Source: Taklimakanibacter lacteus
Lineage (GTDB): Bacteria > Pseudomonadota > Alphaproteobacteria > Rhizobiales > Aestuariivirgaceae
Direction: 5' to 3'
DNA: 64,000 bases
NCBI GenBank assembly: GCA_003576695.1
Contig: QOZQ01000015.1
Location: 62,001 to 126,000 of the forward strand
This document shows positions 1 to 7,193 of this stretch, in pieces (within the stretch, counting starts at the first letter, position 1; each line of letters starts with the position of its first letter). The translations under genes and the position numbers were made by a program. A model generated the notes under the pieces. That model had not been told where the DNA came from and did not search any database. It was given only the letters and a program-made list of their open reading frames with translations.

Positions 1-829
1 AGATGGAGAGCTGGCCCTTGCGGGTCTGATCCGTTTGGGCCGGTTGCGCCGCCGGGTTGAGCCGGTCGGCCATGTCATAGGCAGTCTCGAGGCTGTCAGC
101 CATGCGCGTCGCCAGCAGGCGGCTGACGGTATCGGCGAATTCCTCGTCCTTCATACGCGGATGCGTCTCGGCAAAGGCCTTCACCTGCCGCTCGATCTCT
201 TCATTCTGGCGCGCCGCCAGGCTGGAGGTGACGCCGCCGATCTGGTTGCGCAGATCGGCAATCTCCTGGCGAATGCCGTGCAGCGGCTGGTCCGCTCCGG
301 GCTCCTTGCTGCCGCCGTCCAGAATGAGGTTTGCATAATCGGCTGGCGCAAGCCCTGCGTGGTCGAGCACAGTCTGGATGGCAAGCAGCTTTTCCTGCCG
401 GTCATCGGACAGAAGCGCCCTGTCCAGCGCCGTATAGCGCTCCATCGCCTCATGCACCGTCGTATTGTGCTGCTTCGCCAGCGCGAAATAGGGCTTCAGG
501 GGCTCGACCGTCTTGCGATATTGGGTCAGCCCCCCTTCCAGTTCGCGCAAGGCGCGATGAGTCTCCGCCCTGACTGTTTCGGGTGCGGCCTGCCACGCGG
601 CCCTGGCCTCTGCCGCAAAGCGTGCCGGCGCTTCCTCGTCCGATGGCGTTGGGCTCGCGGATGCGTCGGCCTCCCTGGCCACGGTCTCGTTTGTGCTGCC
701 GGCATCGAGCGCGGCGAAGGCGCGATCGATCGACGCGCGGGGCGCTTTCGCCGTCGCGGTTTCCTGTGCCGTCGAAACGGACACCGTCTCGCCGGTCCTG
801 TCACTTGCTTCGGCGCTGTCAGTCATCAT
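1..829 (-). CDS. Phage head scaffold-like protein (partial, C-terminus beyond left edge)
   Basis: This reading frame stays open from an ATG at 829 (or the adjacent in-frame ATG at 826) to the left edge, so about 276 residues are visible. It is acidic and Ala/Glu/Gln-rich, with a disordered N-terminal 70 residues followed by helical, coiled-coil-like segments such as GIRQEIADLRNQIGG and an E-I-E-R-Q-V-K stretch. No enzymatic motif is seen. Composition, size and position on the strand of the terminase and portal genes fit a scaffolding protein that shapes the procapsid before the coat protein, which would be expected next to the left. The assignment is inferred from architecture, not from a diagnostic motif. 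Its start overlaps the stop of a small upstream frame as ATGATGA, suggesting translational coupling. A long plus-strand frame over the same bases is a shadow. Confidence 0.6.
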   Translation of the reverse strand, partial: MMTDSAEASDRTGETVSVSTAQETATAKAPRASIDRAFAALDAGSTNETVAREADASASPTPSDEEAPARFAAEARAAWQAAPETVRAETHRALRELEGGLTQYRKTVEPLKPYFALAKQHNTTVHEAMERYTALDRALLSDDRQEKLLAIQTVLDHAGLAPADYANLILDGGSKEPGADQPLHGIRQEIADLRNQIGGVTSSLAARQNEEIERQVKAFAETHPRMKDEEFADTVSRLLATRMADSLETAYDMADRLNPAAQPAQTDQTRKGQLSI

Positions 830-1068
830 GTGATCCTCATGCGATGCATGTCCCGGCCGGCGGAACCATCTTTCAGGAAAAGCCGTTTCCCATTCGGGAG
901 AATGTTCAACTGAGAGCCGCCTGCCTCATGCTCTTCTATGTGTCTTTTGAGACGCCCGGATTCCTGGTGGCGATCCACCGGGGCGGCTGCCGTCATTGCC
1001 GGAATGGCACCGTTCAGAGCACGGCCGATGCCCGTCACCTGTCCTGGTCGCGAGTTTTCGGGAGTCAT
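826..1068 (-). CDS. Small hypothetical protein coupled to the scaffold-like gene
   Basis: An 80-residue frame (MTPENSRPGQ at the N-terminus) ends in a TGA at 828-826 that overlaps the ATG of the scaffold-like gene at 829. Such a 4-nt overlap is typical of cotranslated phage genes and is the main argument that the frame is real. AAGG lies about 7 nt before the ATG at 1068. The frame stays open to an earlier ATG at 1140, which would give 104 residues, and a later ATG at 996 would give 56. The C-terminal half is basic (RLKRHIEEHE, LPNGKRLFLK). No family was recognised. A minus-strand hairpin and T-run about 140 nt upstream suggests the transcript begins between that terminator and this gene. Confidence 0.4.
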   Translation of the reverse strand: MTPENSRPGQVTGIGRALNGAIPAMTAAAPVDRHQESGRLKRHIEEHEAGGSQLNILPNGKRLFLKDGSAGRDMHRMRIT

Positions 1069-1208
1069 GCCGAGGCCTTGCGGCATGCCCGCAATACCTA
1101 TGGCTTCTTCAGAGCGGCGGTGAACTGCAGCGACTGCCACCCGGAAGGGTCCGGGCAGGCCTGACGAGTCTTTGACTGGAGCGTTCTACGCAGTCCGGGG
1201 TATCAAAG

Positions 1209-1239
1209 AGAAAGCCCGCCCTACTGGCATAGGGCGAGC
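1209..1239 (-). terminator. Rho-independent terminator (minus strand)
   Basis: Read on the minus strand, CGCCCTA and TAGGGCG (1230-1236 and 1217-1223) form a 7-bp stem around a 6-nt loop, followed by GGGC and TTTCTCTTTG. It would stop leftward transcripts arriving from the IS remnant and the cassette before the scaffold gene. Confidence 0.5.
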
Positions 1240-1441
1240 CTCAGTACAGAGCTCGAATTTATTCCACCCGGACTCTCGCCGTCTTTTTTGCCGTCCTCAT
1301 GATTGGATATCATCCGCACACAAACTTCAATGCCCGCTGCGAAATTCAGAAACGGTGTGCTTTTCCGGCAACACACACTCTCGATGTCTTCATGGATCGG
1401 GCTTCACGGGATCGTGGGGCGGTTATTCGGCACACTGATCG
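1240..1441. other. Intergenic DNA without a recognisable gene
   Basis: No frame here has a plausible ribosome binding site or protein-like composition; short plus-strand frames have scrambled composition. The stretch lies between a minus-strand terminator and the 46-bp repeat. It contains a plus-strand run of six T (near 1284), but no strong hairpin was found before it. Confidence 0.4.
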
Positions 1442-1487
1442 ATCCTGATAATTTCCAAATCTCACGCTTGTGTCCGCAAAGTCAAGC
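1442..1487 (+). repeat. 46-bp dispersed repeat, copy 1
   Basis: This is a diverged copy of a 46-bp sequence starting ATCCTGATA and ending GTCAAGC; the other copies are at 11042-11087 and 11168-11213. By eye it differs at a few positions (ATAATTTCC for ATATTTCCC, CAAAG for CAATG). Its GTCAAGC end abuts the broken end of the IS481 transposase remnant, so the repeat seems to mark the end of something that truncated that element. Read on the minus strand the repeat begins with a TTGAC -35-like sequence. Confidence 0.75.
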
Positions 1488-1497
1488 GCGCCGTGAT

Positions 1498-1970
1498 GGC
1501 GTGCGATCAATGGCGACATACAGGTACAGCTTACCTTCGGCGGTCTGAACCTCAGCGATGTCGATGTGGAAGTAGCCGACTGGATAGCTCTTGAGCTTCT
1601 TCTTTTAGCTTGTCGCCTTCGATGTCAGGCAACCGTCCGATCCCGTGACGCTGCAGGCAGCGATGCAATGAAGATCGTGTCAGGTGCGGAACGGTCGGCT
1701 GCAAGGCGTAGAGGCAATCGTCCCGAGGCAGGAGCGTGTGTTTGCGGAACGCGACGATGATCGCCTCCTCCTTGATCGACGGCACGGTCGACCTCGGTTC
1801 TTTCGGGCCAGTCGGCACATCGGTGACCGAAGTCCGGCTCTTCCACTTCGCCACCGTCTTCTGGTTGATGCCGTAGCGCTTGGCGAGCCGCCTCAGGCTC
1901 TCTTGGCTATTTTGTATTGCCGACGGATCGCCTCTGTCGTGGTGGCGCTCCCGTGAAGAACCTAGCCCAT
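1498..1970 (-). pseudogene. IS481-family transposase, N-terminal part, multiply disrupted
   Basis: The recognisable protein runs from ATG at 1970 (MG-stop-VLHGSATTTEAIRR) through IQNSQESLRRLAKRYGINQK and KTVAKWKSRT, an HTH of the IS481/IS3 type, and LTRSSLHRCLQRHGI to a piece of the DDE catalytic domain (YFHIDIAEVQTAEGKLYL, with the first catalytic Asp in HIDIAEV). Damage seen: the third codon is TAG at 1964-1962 where Gln is expected, the frame slips after AIRR, it slips again after EGDK, and sequence is lost after VAIDRT. The remaining DDE residues and C-terminus are absent. The longest intact frame (1552-2010) is an artefact of this damage and starts upstream of the native start. Confidence 0.8.
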
Positions 1971-2025
1971 GGCACTTCCTTTGATTCGTGCGACAATAGT
2001 GCACCACCAAAGTGCGGGTTCAACA
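1498..2025 (-). mobile_element. IS481-family insertion sequence remnant
   Basis: One end is preserved: read on the minus strand it begins TGTTGAACCCGCAC at 2025, followed by a short leader and the transposase start at 1970. The other end is missing, because homology to the transposase stops near 1498 where sequence adjoining the 46-bp repeat begins. The intact terminus lies one base beyond the stop codon (2027-2029) of the neighbouring cassette gene, so the element inserted exactly at the 3' end of that gene. The coding part carries a nonsense codon and two frameshifts, so the element cannot move on its own. Confidence 0.75.
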
Positions 2026-2026
2026 C

Positions 2027-2533
2027 CTAGGCGTAAATCTCATCAATGGATCTCAAGCGCTCGAAGAGCTTCAGTAATAGCTTTTGAATGCGCAGGGCCT
2101 CCGCACTGCTTATACACGCACTAGCAATGCCCGTTGCGTGGGCCTCGTTGGTCAGGTCGCCCGCATTACGGACTGGGTCGTCGAAGACGCAGAGCGACTG
2201 GGCTCCTGTATCAGCATCCACAATCTCTCGGACTTTCTCAGCCGTGCTGATCGCAACGCCTGCCACCGTTCTATCTTGAAGCGTGTCGCTTATAGCCCTT
2301 GCCAGTCGATACATCTCGTCTTTTCCAAGATGGGTCTGGCGGATCAGAGATACGCCCTTTCGCTCGATGTCGCTTGGAGCAATTAAGCTGGCGCGCAGTG
2401 TGCCGTCTTTCCTGACGTGGGTTGGCGAGCAGACGACTTTAACCAAGACTTCCGCGTCAGCAAGAGGTCCGCACTCTCCGAGAGAGGCCGCCTCGCATGA
2501 ACAGAGCCCCACTGCCGTCACAAATGATCTCAA
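2027..2533 (-). CDS. Uncharacterised protein, third gene of the TIGR04255-type cassette
   Basis: A 168-residue protein starts at TTG (2533), which overlaps the stop of the preceding gene as TTGA. It resembles, from memory, small proteins with an acidic -LADAEVL- segment, a -H-x4-DGTLRASLI- stretch and a mixed alpha/beta body that often lie beside TIGR04255-like genes; this is pattern recognition, not a search result. Cys residues cluster at the N-terminus (CSCEAASLGEC), and the C-terminus is helical. No catalytic motif was recognised. The gene ends one base before an IS481 terminus, so its native C-terminus may have been trimmed. Base composition looks more A/T-rich than that of the phage structural genes. 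Translational coupling implies it acts together with the two genes upstream. Confidence 0.6.
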   Translation of the reverse strand: MRSFVTAVGLCSCEAASLGECGPLADAEVLVKVVCSPTHVRKDGTLRASLIAPSDIERKGVSLIRQTHLGKDEMYRLARAISDTLQDRTVAGVAISTAEKVREIVDADTGAQSLCVFDDPVRNAGDLTNEAHATGIASACISSAEALRIQKLLLKLFERLRSIDEIYA

Positions 2534-3096
2534 GCTTCGATTGTGGTCAACAAATCTGCAGGAAGCGACTGACCGTCAAAGAGAGCGACCCCTTTTACAG
2601 GGGACTCCATACAGTCGCACTCGCCGTAATACACAAGTCGCCCGTCCCCCGGCAAGTGCACTGTGATGTATTTGTCGCTGGTCTGCCAATTCCATCCGGC
2701 TGTACCATCCGCAAATGCGAGGGCTTCTGGCGCCGCGACTTCAGCCGGCAGTAGCTTCAAAAATGTCAAAGCATCGATGAGCGAGGCTTCCGAAAGCGGC
2801 TTGCTTCCGGGCCCATCCCATCCCTCCTTCAGTTCGGCAAAGCTCAGCATTTCCAAGAACGCCTCGTGCATCGAAACAGGAAGCGCCCGTGGGACGGTCA
2901 CCTCAGCAATCGACTGGCTTATAGCTGGGTTCAGCGGGTTGGCGATAGTTTCGCTGGTGTAACTGGTCGTCAACGCCAATGCGCCCGCAGCCAGCGTCGT
3001 GACGAAATAGGTGACGATCTGCGGCGGGCTGGGCGGAGGCGCAGTGTAGTCGGCGCCCAAAGTCTCGGTCTTGAAACTAGTTTCGGCAAAGTTCAT
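2530..3096 (-). CDS. Membrane-anchored GWDG-motif protein, second gene of the cassette
   Basis: 188 residues. A short N-terminal region with a proline run (PPPSPP, residues 20-25) is followed by one predicted membrane helix at about 28-46 (VTYFVTTLAAGALAL). The soluble part has EGWDG at 91-95 followed by GSKPLSE, an arrangement seen in a family of small proteins associated with restriction or conflict loci, and a C-terminal beta-rich stretch (WNWQTSDKYITVHLPGDG, 135-152). The start ATG at 3096 overlaps the upstream stop as ATGA, and the stop overlaps the next start as TTGA. No catalytic residues could be assigned. The membrane helix suggests the partner complex is tethered to the inner membrane. 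Function is unknown. Confidence 0.65.
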   Translation of the reverse strand: MNFAETSFKTETLGADYTAPPPSPPQIVTYFVTTLAAGALALTTSYTSETIANPLNPAISQSIAEVTVPRALPVSMHEAFLEMLSFAELKEGWDGPGSKPLSEASLIDALTFLKLLPAEVAAPEALAFADGTAGWNWQTSDKYITVHLPGDGRLVYYGECDCMESPVKGVALFDGQSLPADLLTTIEA

Positions 3097-3902
3097 GTTA
3101 GGCCAATGTCCTTTGCGAGTTCAGGTGTTAGATAATCACGAAGGATGCGCTTGTCCATATCGTGCAGGAACTCGAAAATGGGACCTAGTCTATCCTTCTT
3201 TTCCTTAAGACTCCCCCTCACGATCATCGGATCTGCGAAGTCCAGGTTAAGATAGCTGTCGATCTTGACGAAGGTGCTTGGCTGACGAGATGTGCCGGCG
3301 TCCAAGTGGATTCGCTGCAACAGCCTACCTTTGACCGGCAGGCCATCCTCAATATATCGCCCCTGATGAAGATGCCAGGCCGTGCCAGATTGGAACACGC
3401 TAGCAGGGACATAGGGACTTCCACGCCGCAGCAGCTTGTCGACCGAATAGTCCTTCTGGTTGCCTAGCCACTCAAACACGTCCACATATTGCAGAAATGC
3501 GCCCTTGATCGGGTTGTTTCTGCTCTGAAGCGCCTCACTCGCCCTTTCGAAATAATCCCAGGCCTTAGGCCAGACTTCGCTCCAGCTAACATAATCGAGA
3601 CAGTTAACGATTATTTTTGCTTCATCGAGTCGGAGGCGCCAGCCTAGCTTGCCATCTGGCTTGACCCGGTCGAATGACACCCCGGCCACGAGCGGCGGCA
3701 TTGATGCTTGGTCGGGTAGCGGCCCCTCCCCCATCTGGACTTGCAAAACCTGTGTTCGATTGAGCCGGGGCAGCTCCGGCCATTGCTGCTGATGAACGGC
3801 AACGGCGGCCTCGATCTCCTTGGCCGTGAACTGGCGCGCATAGAGCAAGCCGAAGACCGCCTCGATAATGGCGTGCTTTTCCGTCGCCGGTTTGAAGGTC
3901 AC
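3093..3902 (-). CDS. TIGR04255 family protein, first gene of the cassette
   Basis: The preferred start is GTG at 3902 with GGGAG 7 nt upstream, giving 269 residues. An upstream ATG at 3989 would add a low-complexity, Arg/Pro-rich extension unlike the family. The N-terminal KHAIIEAVFGL matches the characteristic opening of TIGR04255 proteins (usually -P-ii-E-v-f-). Later landmarks are the mid-protein -DYVSWSEVWPKAWDYFER-, a second half of similar alpha+beta build (TFVKIDSYLNLDF) and an acidic helix near the C-terminus (LGPIFEFLHDMDKRIL). TIGR04255 proteins are about 230-280 residues, occur sporadically and have no established biochemical role. It overlaps the next gene by 4 nt and lies among phage structural genes on the same strand, which fits a moron or defence cargo; that role is inference. 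Confidence 0.8.
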   Translation of the reverse strand: MTFKPATEKHAIIEAVFGLLYARQFTAKEIEAAVAVHQQQWPELPRLNRTQVLQVQMGEGPLPDQASMPPLVAGVSFDRVKPDGKLGWRLRLDEAKIIVNCLDYVSWSEVWPKAWDYFERASEALQSRNNPIKGAFLQYVDVFEWLGNQKDYSVDKLLRRGSPYVPASVFQSGTAWHLHQGRYIEDGLPVKGRLLQRIHLDAGTSRQPSTFVKIDSYLNLDFADPMIVRGSLKEKKDRLGPIFEFLHDMDKRILRDYLTPELAKDIGLT

Positions 3903-4412
3903 ATGGAATCTCCCAGAGGATTTCTTATCAACCCCAATCCGGGGCGGCAATAGGCCCGGACCTCTGCTGCTTCGCGGCCCGGCCGCCAATGGTCCTCCCT
4001 ATTCTTCCGGCTCCGACCGGAATCAGGGTTTGGTCATCACCTTCGGCTCGGGCCACGGTCTCGTAGCCTAACCCCCGCACCGCCACCGCTGTCGGGATGA
4101 GGACTATCGGCGATACCAGCCGGAACGAATTTCCGATCAAGCGTCTGGATGCGTAGATTAAGGATCCGAGAAGCGGGAAGCCAAGGCTTGACTCCCGGGC
4201 CGATTGTTCTCACAATGTTCTTGCGGCCAGCCATGATGACGCATGGGTTCTGCTCGATGAATAAGAGGTGAAAAGCAACATCACGATCATCTTGGCGGCG
4301 CACGGTTAGAAGTTCCTCCCAGCTTCGCGGGAAGACCGTTCGGCCCGATCGGCGCGAAGCTCGCCGTCATGGCTTGCGAAAAAAAAGCAAATGAGCGGCC
4401 CACGCGGAAATT
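3903..4412. other. Gap between the cassette and the phage tail-side genes; doubtful 88-residue frame
   Basis: No recognised gene. A minus-strand frame from GTG at 4303 to 4037 (88 residues, MRRQDDRDVAFHLLF at the start) has GGGAGGA about 12 nt upstream but resembles no family known to me, and its C-terminus is Gly/Arg-rich; I rate it a doubtful gene. A perfect 9-bp inverted repeat, AGCTTCGCG at 4321-4329 and CGCGAAGCT at 4353-4361, sits upstream of it. Read leftward, eight T at 4385-4378 follow the end of the 4413-4697 gene, but the hairpin before them is weak. A cassette promoter would be expected in 3903-4030. Confidence 0.35.
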
Positions 4413-4697
4413 TCAGACGAATCCGGCTCGCGCAAAGGCCCGCTCAACCGAGTTCCGCACGTCCTTGCGAAAGGATTCTGGCTTGCGGGCCCTGCGCTGG
4501 AGGGCGGGATCATTGCCGACTTCCGTCACGCCGGCAGCTCGGTAGGTCGCCCGCAAGGCGGCCTTGCTGTCATAGACCTTGCCGTCGAGCATCGACTGGA
4601 CAGGCGCCATGCCGTCCCTGATCACCGCTGGGCAAGCCAGTGATGCGCGCCTGTGGCGGGCCGGGGCGACCCCGTGGGAAATGCGATGGACGATCAT
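4413..4697 (-). CDS. Small phage protein, downstream of the alanine-rich repeat protein
   Basis: 94 residues from ATG 4697. The upstream part of the same frame (to 4838) overlaps the preceding gene and has a poor composition, so the later ATG is preferred; GGGG lies about 12 nt before it. The body PVQSMLDGKVYDSKAALR followed by TYRAAGVTEVGND is a pattern I associate with short proteins near the head genes of alphaproteobacterial podovirus-like prophages, where residues around -MLDGK-YDSK- are strongly conserved. The C-terminus is basic (RRARKPESFRKDVRNSVE), compatible with nucleic acid or capsid contacts. Role unknown. It is the last phage gene before the cassette insertion. Confidence 0.6.
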   Translation of the reverse strand: MIVHRISHGVAPARHRRASLACPAVIRDGMAPVQSMLDGKVYDSKAALRATYRAAGVTEVGNDPALQRRARKPESFRKDVRNSVERAFARAGFV

Positions 4698-4719
4698 GTG
4701 GCGGGTGGCCCCTGCAAAC

Positions 4720-5427
4720 TTACGCGGCAAGCAGCAGCACGGCGATCGCCTCATCCCGCGCATGCTGCTCACGCGCCGCGGCAATGGCCATCGCGCGCTC
4801 GAAGTCCTTCCGGTCGGCCTTCCGCGAAAGGACAACACGAATGCGGCTCAGATCCGACGGCGGCAGTTCCGCTCGCGTGACCGGGTCGATCTCGCCACCG
4901 GCGATCCGCCAGGCCTCGTCGATGATCCGGCGAAGATCATCTCTCCAGCGCTTCTCGCGCTCATGGCGCTTCCAGTCGCCGTCACCTCCTTTTCGATAGG
5001 GTAGCGGGACACGACCCATGAAAGTCTGGGCGATGACCGTGTCATCGAGCTCGATGAGCGCGGCTCCAGCCGTGATCGCAACGGCGCCGGCGCCCGCCGA
5101 AGCGTCGTCGGCCTCGGCAATCGCCGCCGAACCCGCCAGCGCGATGGCTCCGGCCGAAACCGGCATGTCCGCCGCTTCGATCAATGAGGCATGGATCTGG
5201 ACAGGTAATCTGGCCTGACCATCCAGCGCATCGGCCGCTTCGGCTTGTGAAAGCGTTGCCTTGATCGCAGGCGTCGCGCTTGCCGTCAGGATGTCCGCCA
5301 CGTCCGTGACGCCGGCCTGGGCTATGATGCCAAGCTTGGCTGAACTGTTCGCCGTGTCATTTGCCTCGGCGACCACGGCGTTGCCGATGATCACATCGGC
5401 GGAGTTGTAAAGGAGGAGCAAGCTCAC
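4720..5427 (-). CDS. Phage structural protein with alanine-rich repeat segment
   Basis: 235 residues from GTG 5427, which overlaps the previous stop as GTGA. Residues about 5-140 form degenerate units of roughly 20-25 residues built on a small-residue/acidic pattern, for example SAAIAEADDASAGAGAVAI and GAALIELDDTVIA, with older units degraded (GNAVVAEANDTAN). Such repeats recur in phage tail or neck proteins and are likely beta-stranded. The C-terminal 95 residues are charged and helical (WKRHEREKRWRDDLRRI), ending in an Ala-rich helix. It lies in a compact run of overlapping structural genes downstream of the portal gene. A role as fibre, neck or decoration protein is inferred. Confidence 0.6.
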   Translation of the reverse strand: MSLLLLYNSADVIIGNAVVAEANDTANSSAKLGIIAQAGVTDVADILTASATPAIKATLSQAEAADALDGQARLPVQIHASLIEAADMPVSAGAIALAGSAAIAEADDASAGAGAVAITAGAALIELDDTVIAQTFMGRVPLPYRKGGDGDWKRHEREKRWRDDLRRIIDEAWRIAGGEIDPVTRAELPPSDLSRIRVVLSRKADRKDFERAMAIAAAREQHARDEAIAVLLLAA

Positions 5428-6125
5428 GGATTGAAACTCCACGTCCCGGCAATGGCGCCGCTCGAGCCTGACCATGACAGGGTGACCGAGGGTGTCACCG
5501 ATACCGGCTCGATGCGCCGCCACCAGGAGACGAACTGATCGGTGGTCCCTGCCCCGGCAAGGTTTCCGGCTGCCACATCTGCTCCGGAAACGCTGTTGAG
5601 ATTGGCGTTGGTGTGGCCGCCCATTCCCAGCATGAACCCGCCCGGATTGATGGTGCAGGCGTTGAGGTTGAGCGACGTGCTGAATGCACTCGATGCCGTA
5701 TCCGAGTCCGTTTCGCCCTCCCCGTATTTCACCCGGCCCACCACCCTGAACACCGAGGCTATCACATAGTCTGCGACCGAGCCGCTGAACGTCATGCTCA
5801 GAAAGCCGTGCTGCAGCTTGTCCGGTGCCGGGAACATGATCGCCTGCAATCTGGTGCCGCCGATGGTGGTTCCAGTCTGCAAGCTGCCGGCAAACAGGCC
5901 GGAAATGCTCGCGGCCGTTATGCTGCGCGACGTGCTGACACCATTCTTGATGTCGACTGTGACGATTATTTCACGGCTTCGGTGCGGCTTGCCCAGCAGG
6001 ATCGGTATTGATACGGCCGATGCTCCGGCGATATCGACGCTGACAAAGCCCATGTGCTGCAGTTTCGGCCCCTCGGCCCAGGCGCTGGAGCGCCGCGTCT
6101 TGTAGCGAAAAACCGGTAGGCCCAT
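5424..6125 (-). CDS. Phage structural protein, beta-rich, unknown role
   Basis: 233 residues, rich in Ser, Thr, Gly and Val with alternating hydrophobic residues, as expected of a beta-sandwich virion protein. The N-terminus PVFRYKTRRSS is followed by segments such as AASISGLFAGSLQTGTTIGG and the glycine-rich GGFMLGMGGHTNANLNS. No enzyme motif is visible. The C-terminal SVTLSWSGSSGAIAGTWSF resembles a receptor-binding or tail-associated fold. It overlaps the next gene by 4 nt and starts 12 nt after the upstream one, so it is part of the same late operon. Possible roles are head decoration or tail fibre; sequence alone does not decide. Confidence 0.55.
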   Translation of the reverse strand: MGLPVFRYKTRRSSAWAEGPKLQHMGFVSVDIAGASAVSIPILLGKPHRSREIIVTVDIKNGVSTSRSITAASISGLFAGSLQTGTTIGGTRLQAIMFPAPDKLQHGFLSMTFSGSVADYVIASVFRVVGRVKYGEGETDSDTASSAFSTSLNLNACTINPGGFMLGMGGHTNANLNSVSGADVAAGNLAGAGTTDQFVSWWRRIEPVSVTPSVTLSWSGSSGAIAGTWSFNP

Positions 6126-6137
6126 GCCGCCCCCCCG

Positions 6138-6785
6138 CTACTGCCGGATGGCCTTGACGATGACGGTGACAACCTCGCCCGAGGCGGGCACATAGGCGTT
6201 CTTCACACGCATCAGGAACCGCAGATCTGCCGAGCCGACGCAGGTGTAGTTTATGGCGAGGCCCGAAGCATGCGCGAAATCGTTGTTCCCCATATCCTCG
6301 AGCGCCAGCCCTATTTTTCCGAGACAGGTCTTGATCTCGGCATCGGACACCGCGAATGCCGCATTGTCGTTGATGGCGGTGACGGCCTGGTTGAAGAAGA
6401 CGACCTCGCATTGCAGCGGCGTGGCGGGATCGTTGCTCGAAGTGACGATCACATCGGTGATGATACCCGAGCCGCCGGAGACCTTGGCCATGCTCGCGAG
6501 AGTGAAGCCGCCGGCCGTCGGGCCCGAGGTGGAATCGGCCAATGCGTCATTGACGGCATAAGCGGTCGTGTCGGCCGGTCGCGTGATATCCACCTGAACC
6601 GCAATCTGGTCGTCACTGGGTCCCACCACCGGCACCGAGCTTGCGGATGTGGCCTGGCCGCTCACGAGGGGCGCCGAGAGACCGTCGCCACCAAGGTCAA
6701 GCTTGACCTTCTGGAACTGGACGCCGCTGACCTCGTCGGAGGCGATGACAGAACCGGCGCCGGGCAAAGACACATTGTCGGCCAT
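6138..6785 (-). CDS. Phage structural protein, unknown role
   Basis: 215 residues. The body is Asp/Thr/Val/Ala-rich and predicted mostly beta. The stretch VQVDITRPADTTAYAVNDAL followed by Gly/Thr-rich residues and SMAKVSGGSGIITDVIVTSS is a pattern I associate with uncharacterised virion proteins of alphaproteobacterial phages. Near the C-terminus -FLMRVKNAYVPASGEVV- recalls head or neck proteins of that group. Its ATG at 6785 overlaps the upstream stop by one base (TGATG), indicating coupled translation. Assigned as structural from composition and position only. Confidence 0.6.
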   Translation of the reverse strand: MADNVSLPGAGSVIASDEVSGVQFQKVKLDLGGDGLSAPLVSGQATSASSVPVVGPSDDQIAVQVDITRPADTTAYAVNDALADSTSGPTAGGFTLASMAKVSGGSGIITDVIVTSSNDPATPLQCEVVFFNQAVTAINDNAAFAVSDAEIKTCLGKIGLALEDMGNNDFAHASGLAINYTCVGSADLRFLMRVKNAYVPASGEVVTVIVKAIRQ

Positions 6786-7192
6786 CAGGCATTCCCCGCT
6801 GTCAGGGAGAAGGTCGTCACGGTGAAGCTTTGGCCCGTGGCGAAGGACGTGTTGTCGACCGTCATGTCGCCGCCGCCGCCATTCAGCGTGACCGTTCCTT
6901 GCATGTGGCAGGTTGCGCCGGCCGAATCATAGATGCGGAAATGGCCGGCCGTGCCGGTTGCATTGGCGCTCAGATCCTCCCAGGTGCCGTTCTTGGCTTT
7001 CGACCCGGCGCTCGCGGCCAGCATCCAGTCGGACGGCAGGACGCATTCGGCGAGGATGGTGCCGCTATCGGCCGTGGCGCATGTCGCCGGCGGGGCGCCC
7101 GTCCGCATACGCAGAATGGGACCTGTGCCGATGGTCGTTTCGACCACATCGAGCTTGGCATTCCTGACTTCTGTCGAATATTGCAGCGTCAT
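6785..7192 (-). CDS. Phage structural protein, unknown role
   Basis: 135 residues beginning MTLQYSTEVRNAKLDVVE. The segment GTGPILRMRTGAPPATCATA followed by ADSGTILAE matches a small protein type that I associate with the position next to the portal gene in rhizobial prophages. Composition is Gly/Thr/Ala-rich and beta-prone; two Cys (in PATCATA and AECVLP) and a third in ATCHMQG are notable. It starts one base after the portal stop codon. Role unknown; position suggests a head-completion or decoration protein. Confidence 0.6.
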   Translation of the reverse strand: MTLQYSTEVRNAKLDVVETTIGTGPILRMRTGAPPATCATADSGTILAECVLPSDWMLAASAGSKAKNGTWEDLSANATGTAGHFRIYDSAGATCHMQGTVTLNGGGGDMTVDNTSFATGQSFTVTTFSLTAGNA

Positions 7193-7193
7193 C

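Noticed and set aside
35-913. Long plus-strand frame of 292 codons opposite the scaffold-like gene
   Set aside because: Composition is Arg/Leu/Gly-biased without domain features, and the minus-strand frame gives a coherent acidic coiled-coil protein.
4037-4303. 88-codon minus-strand frame as a firm gene
   Set aside because: A GGGAGGA site is present, but the C-terminus is low-complexity and no family was recognised; described only within the gap entry.
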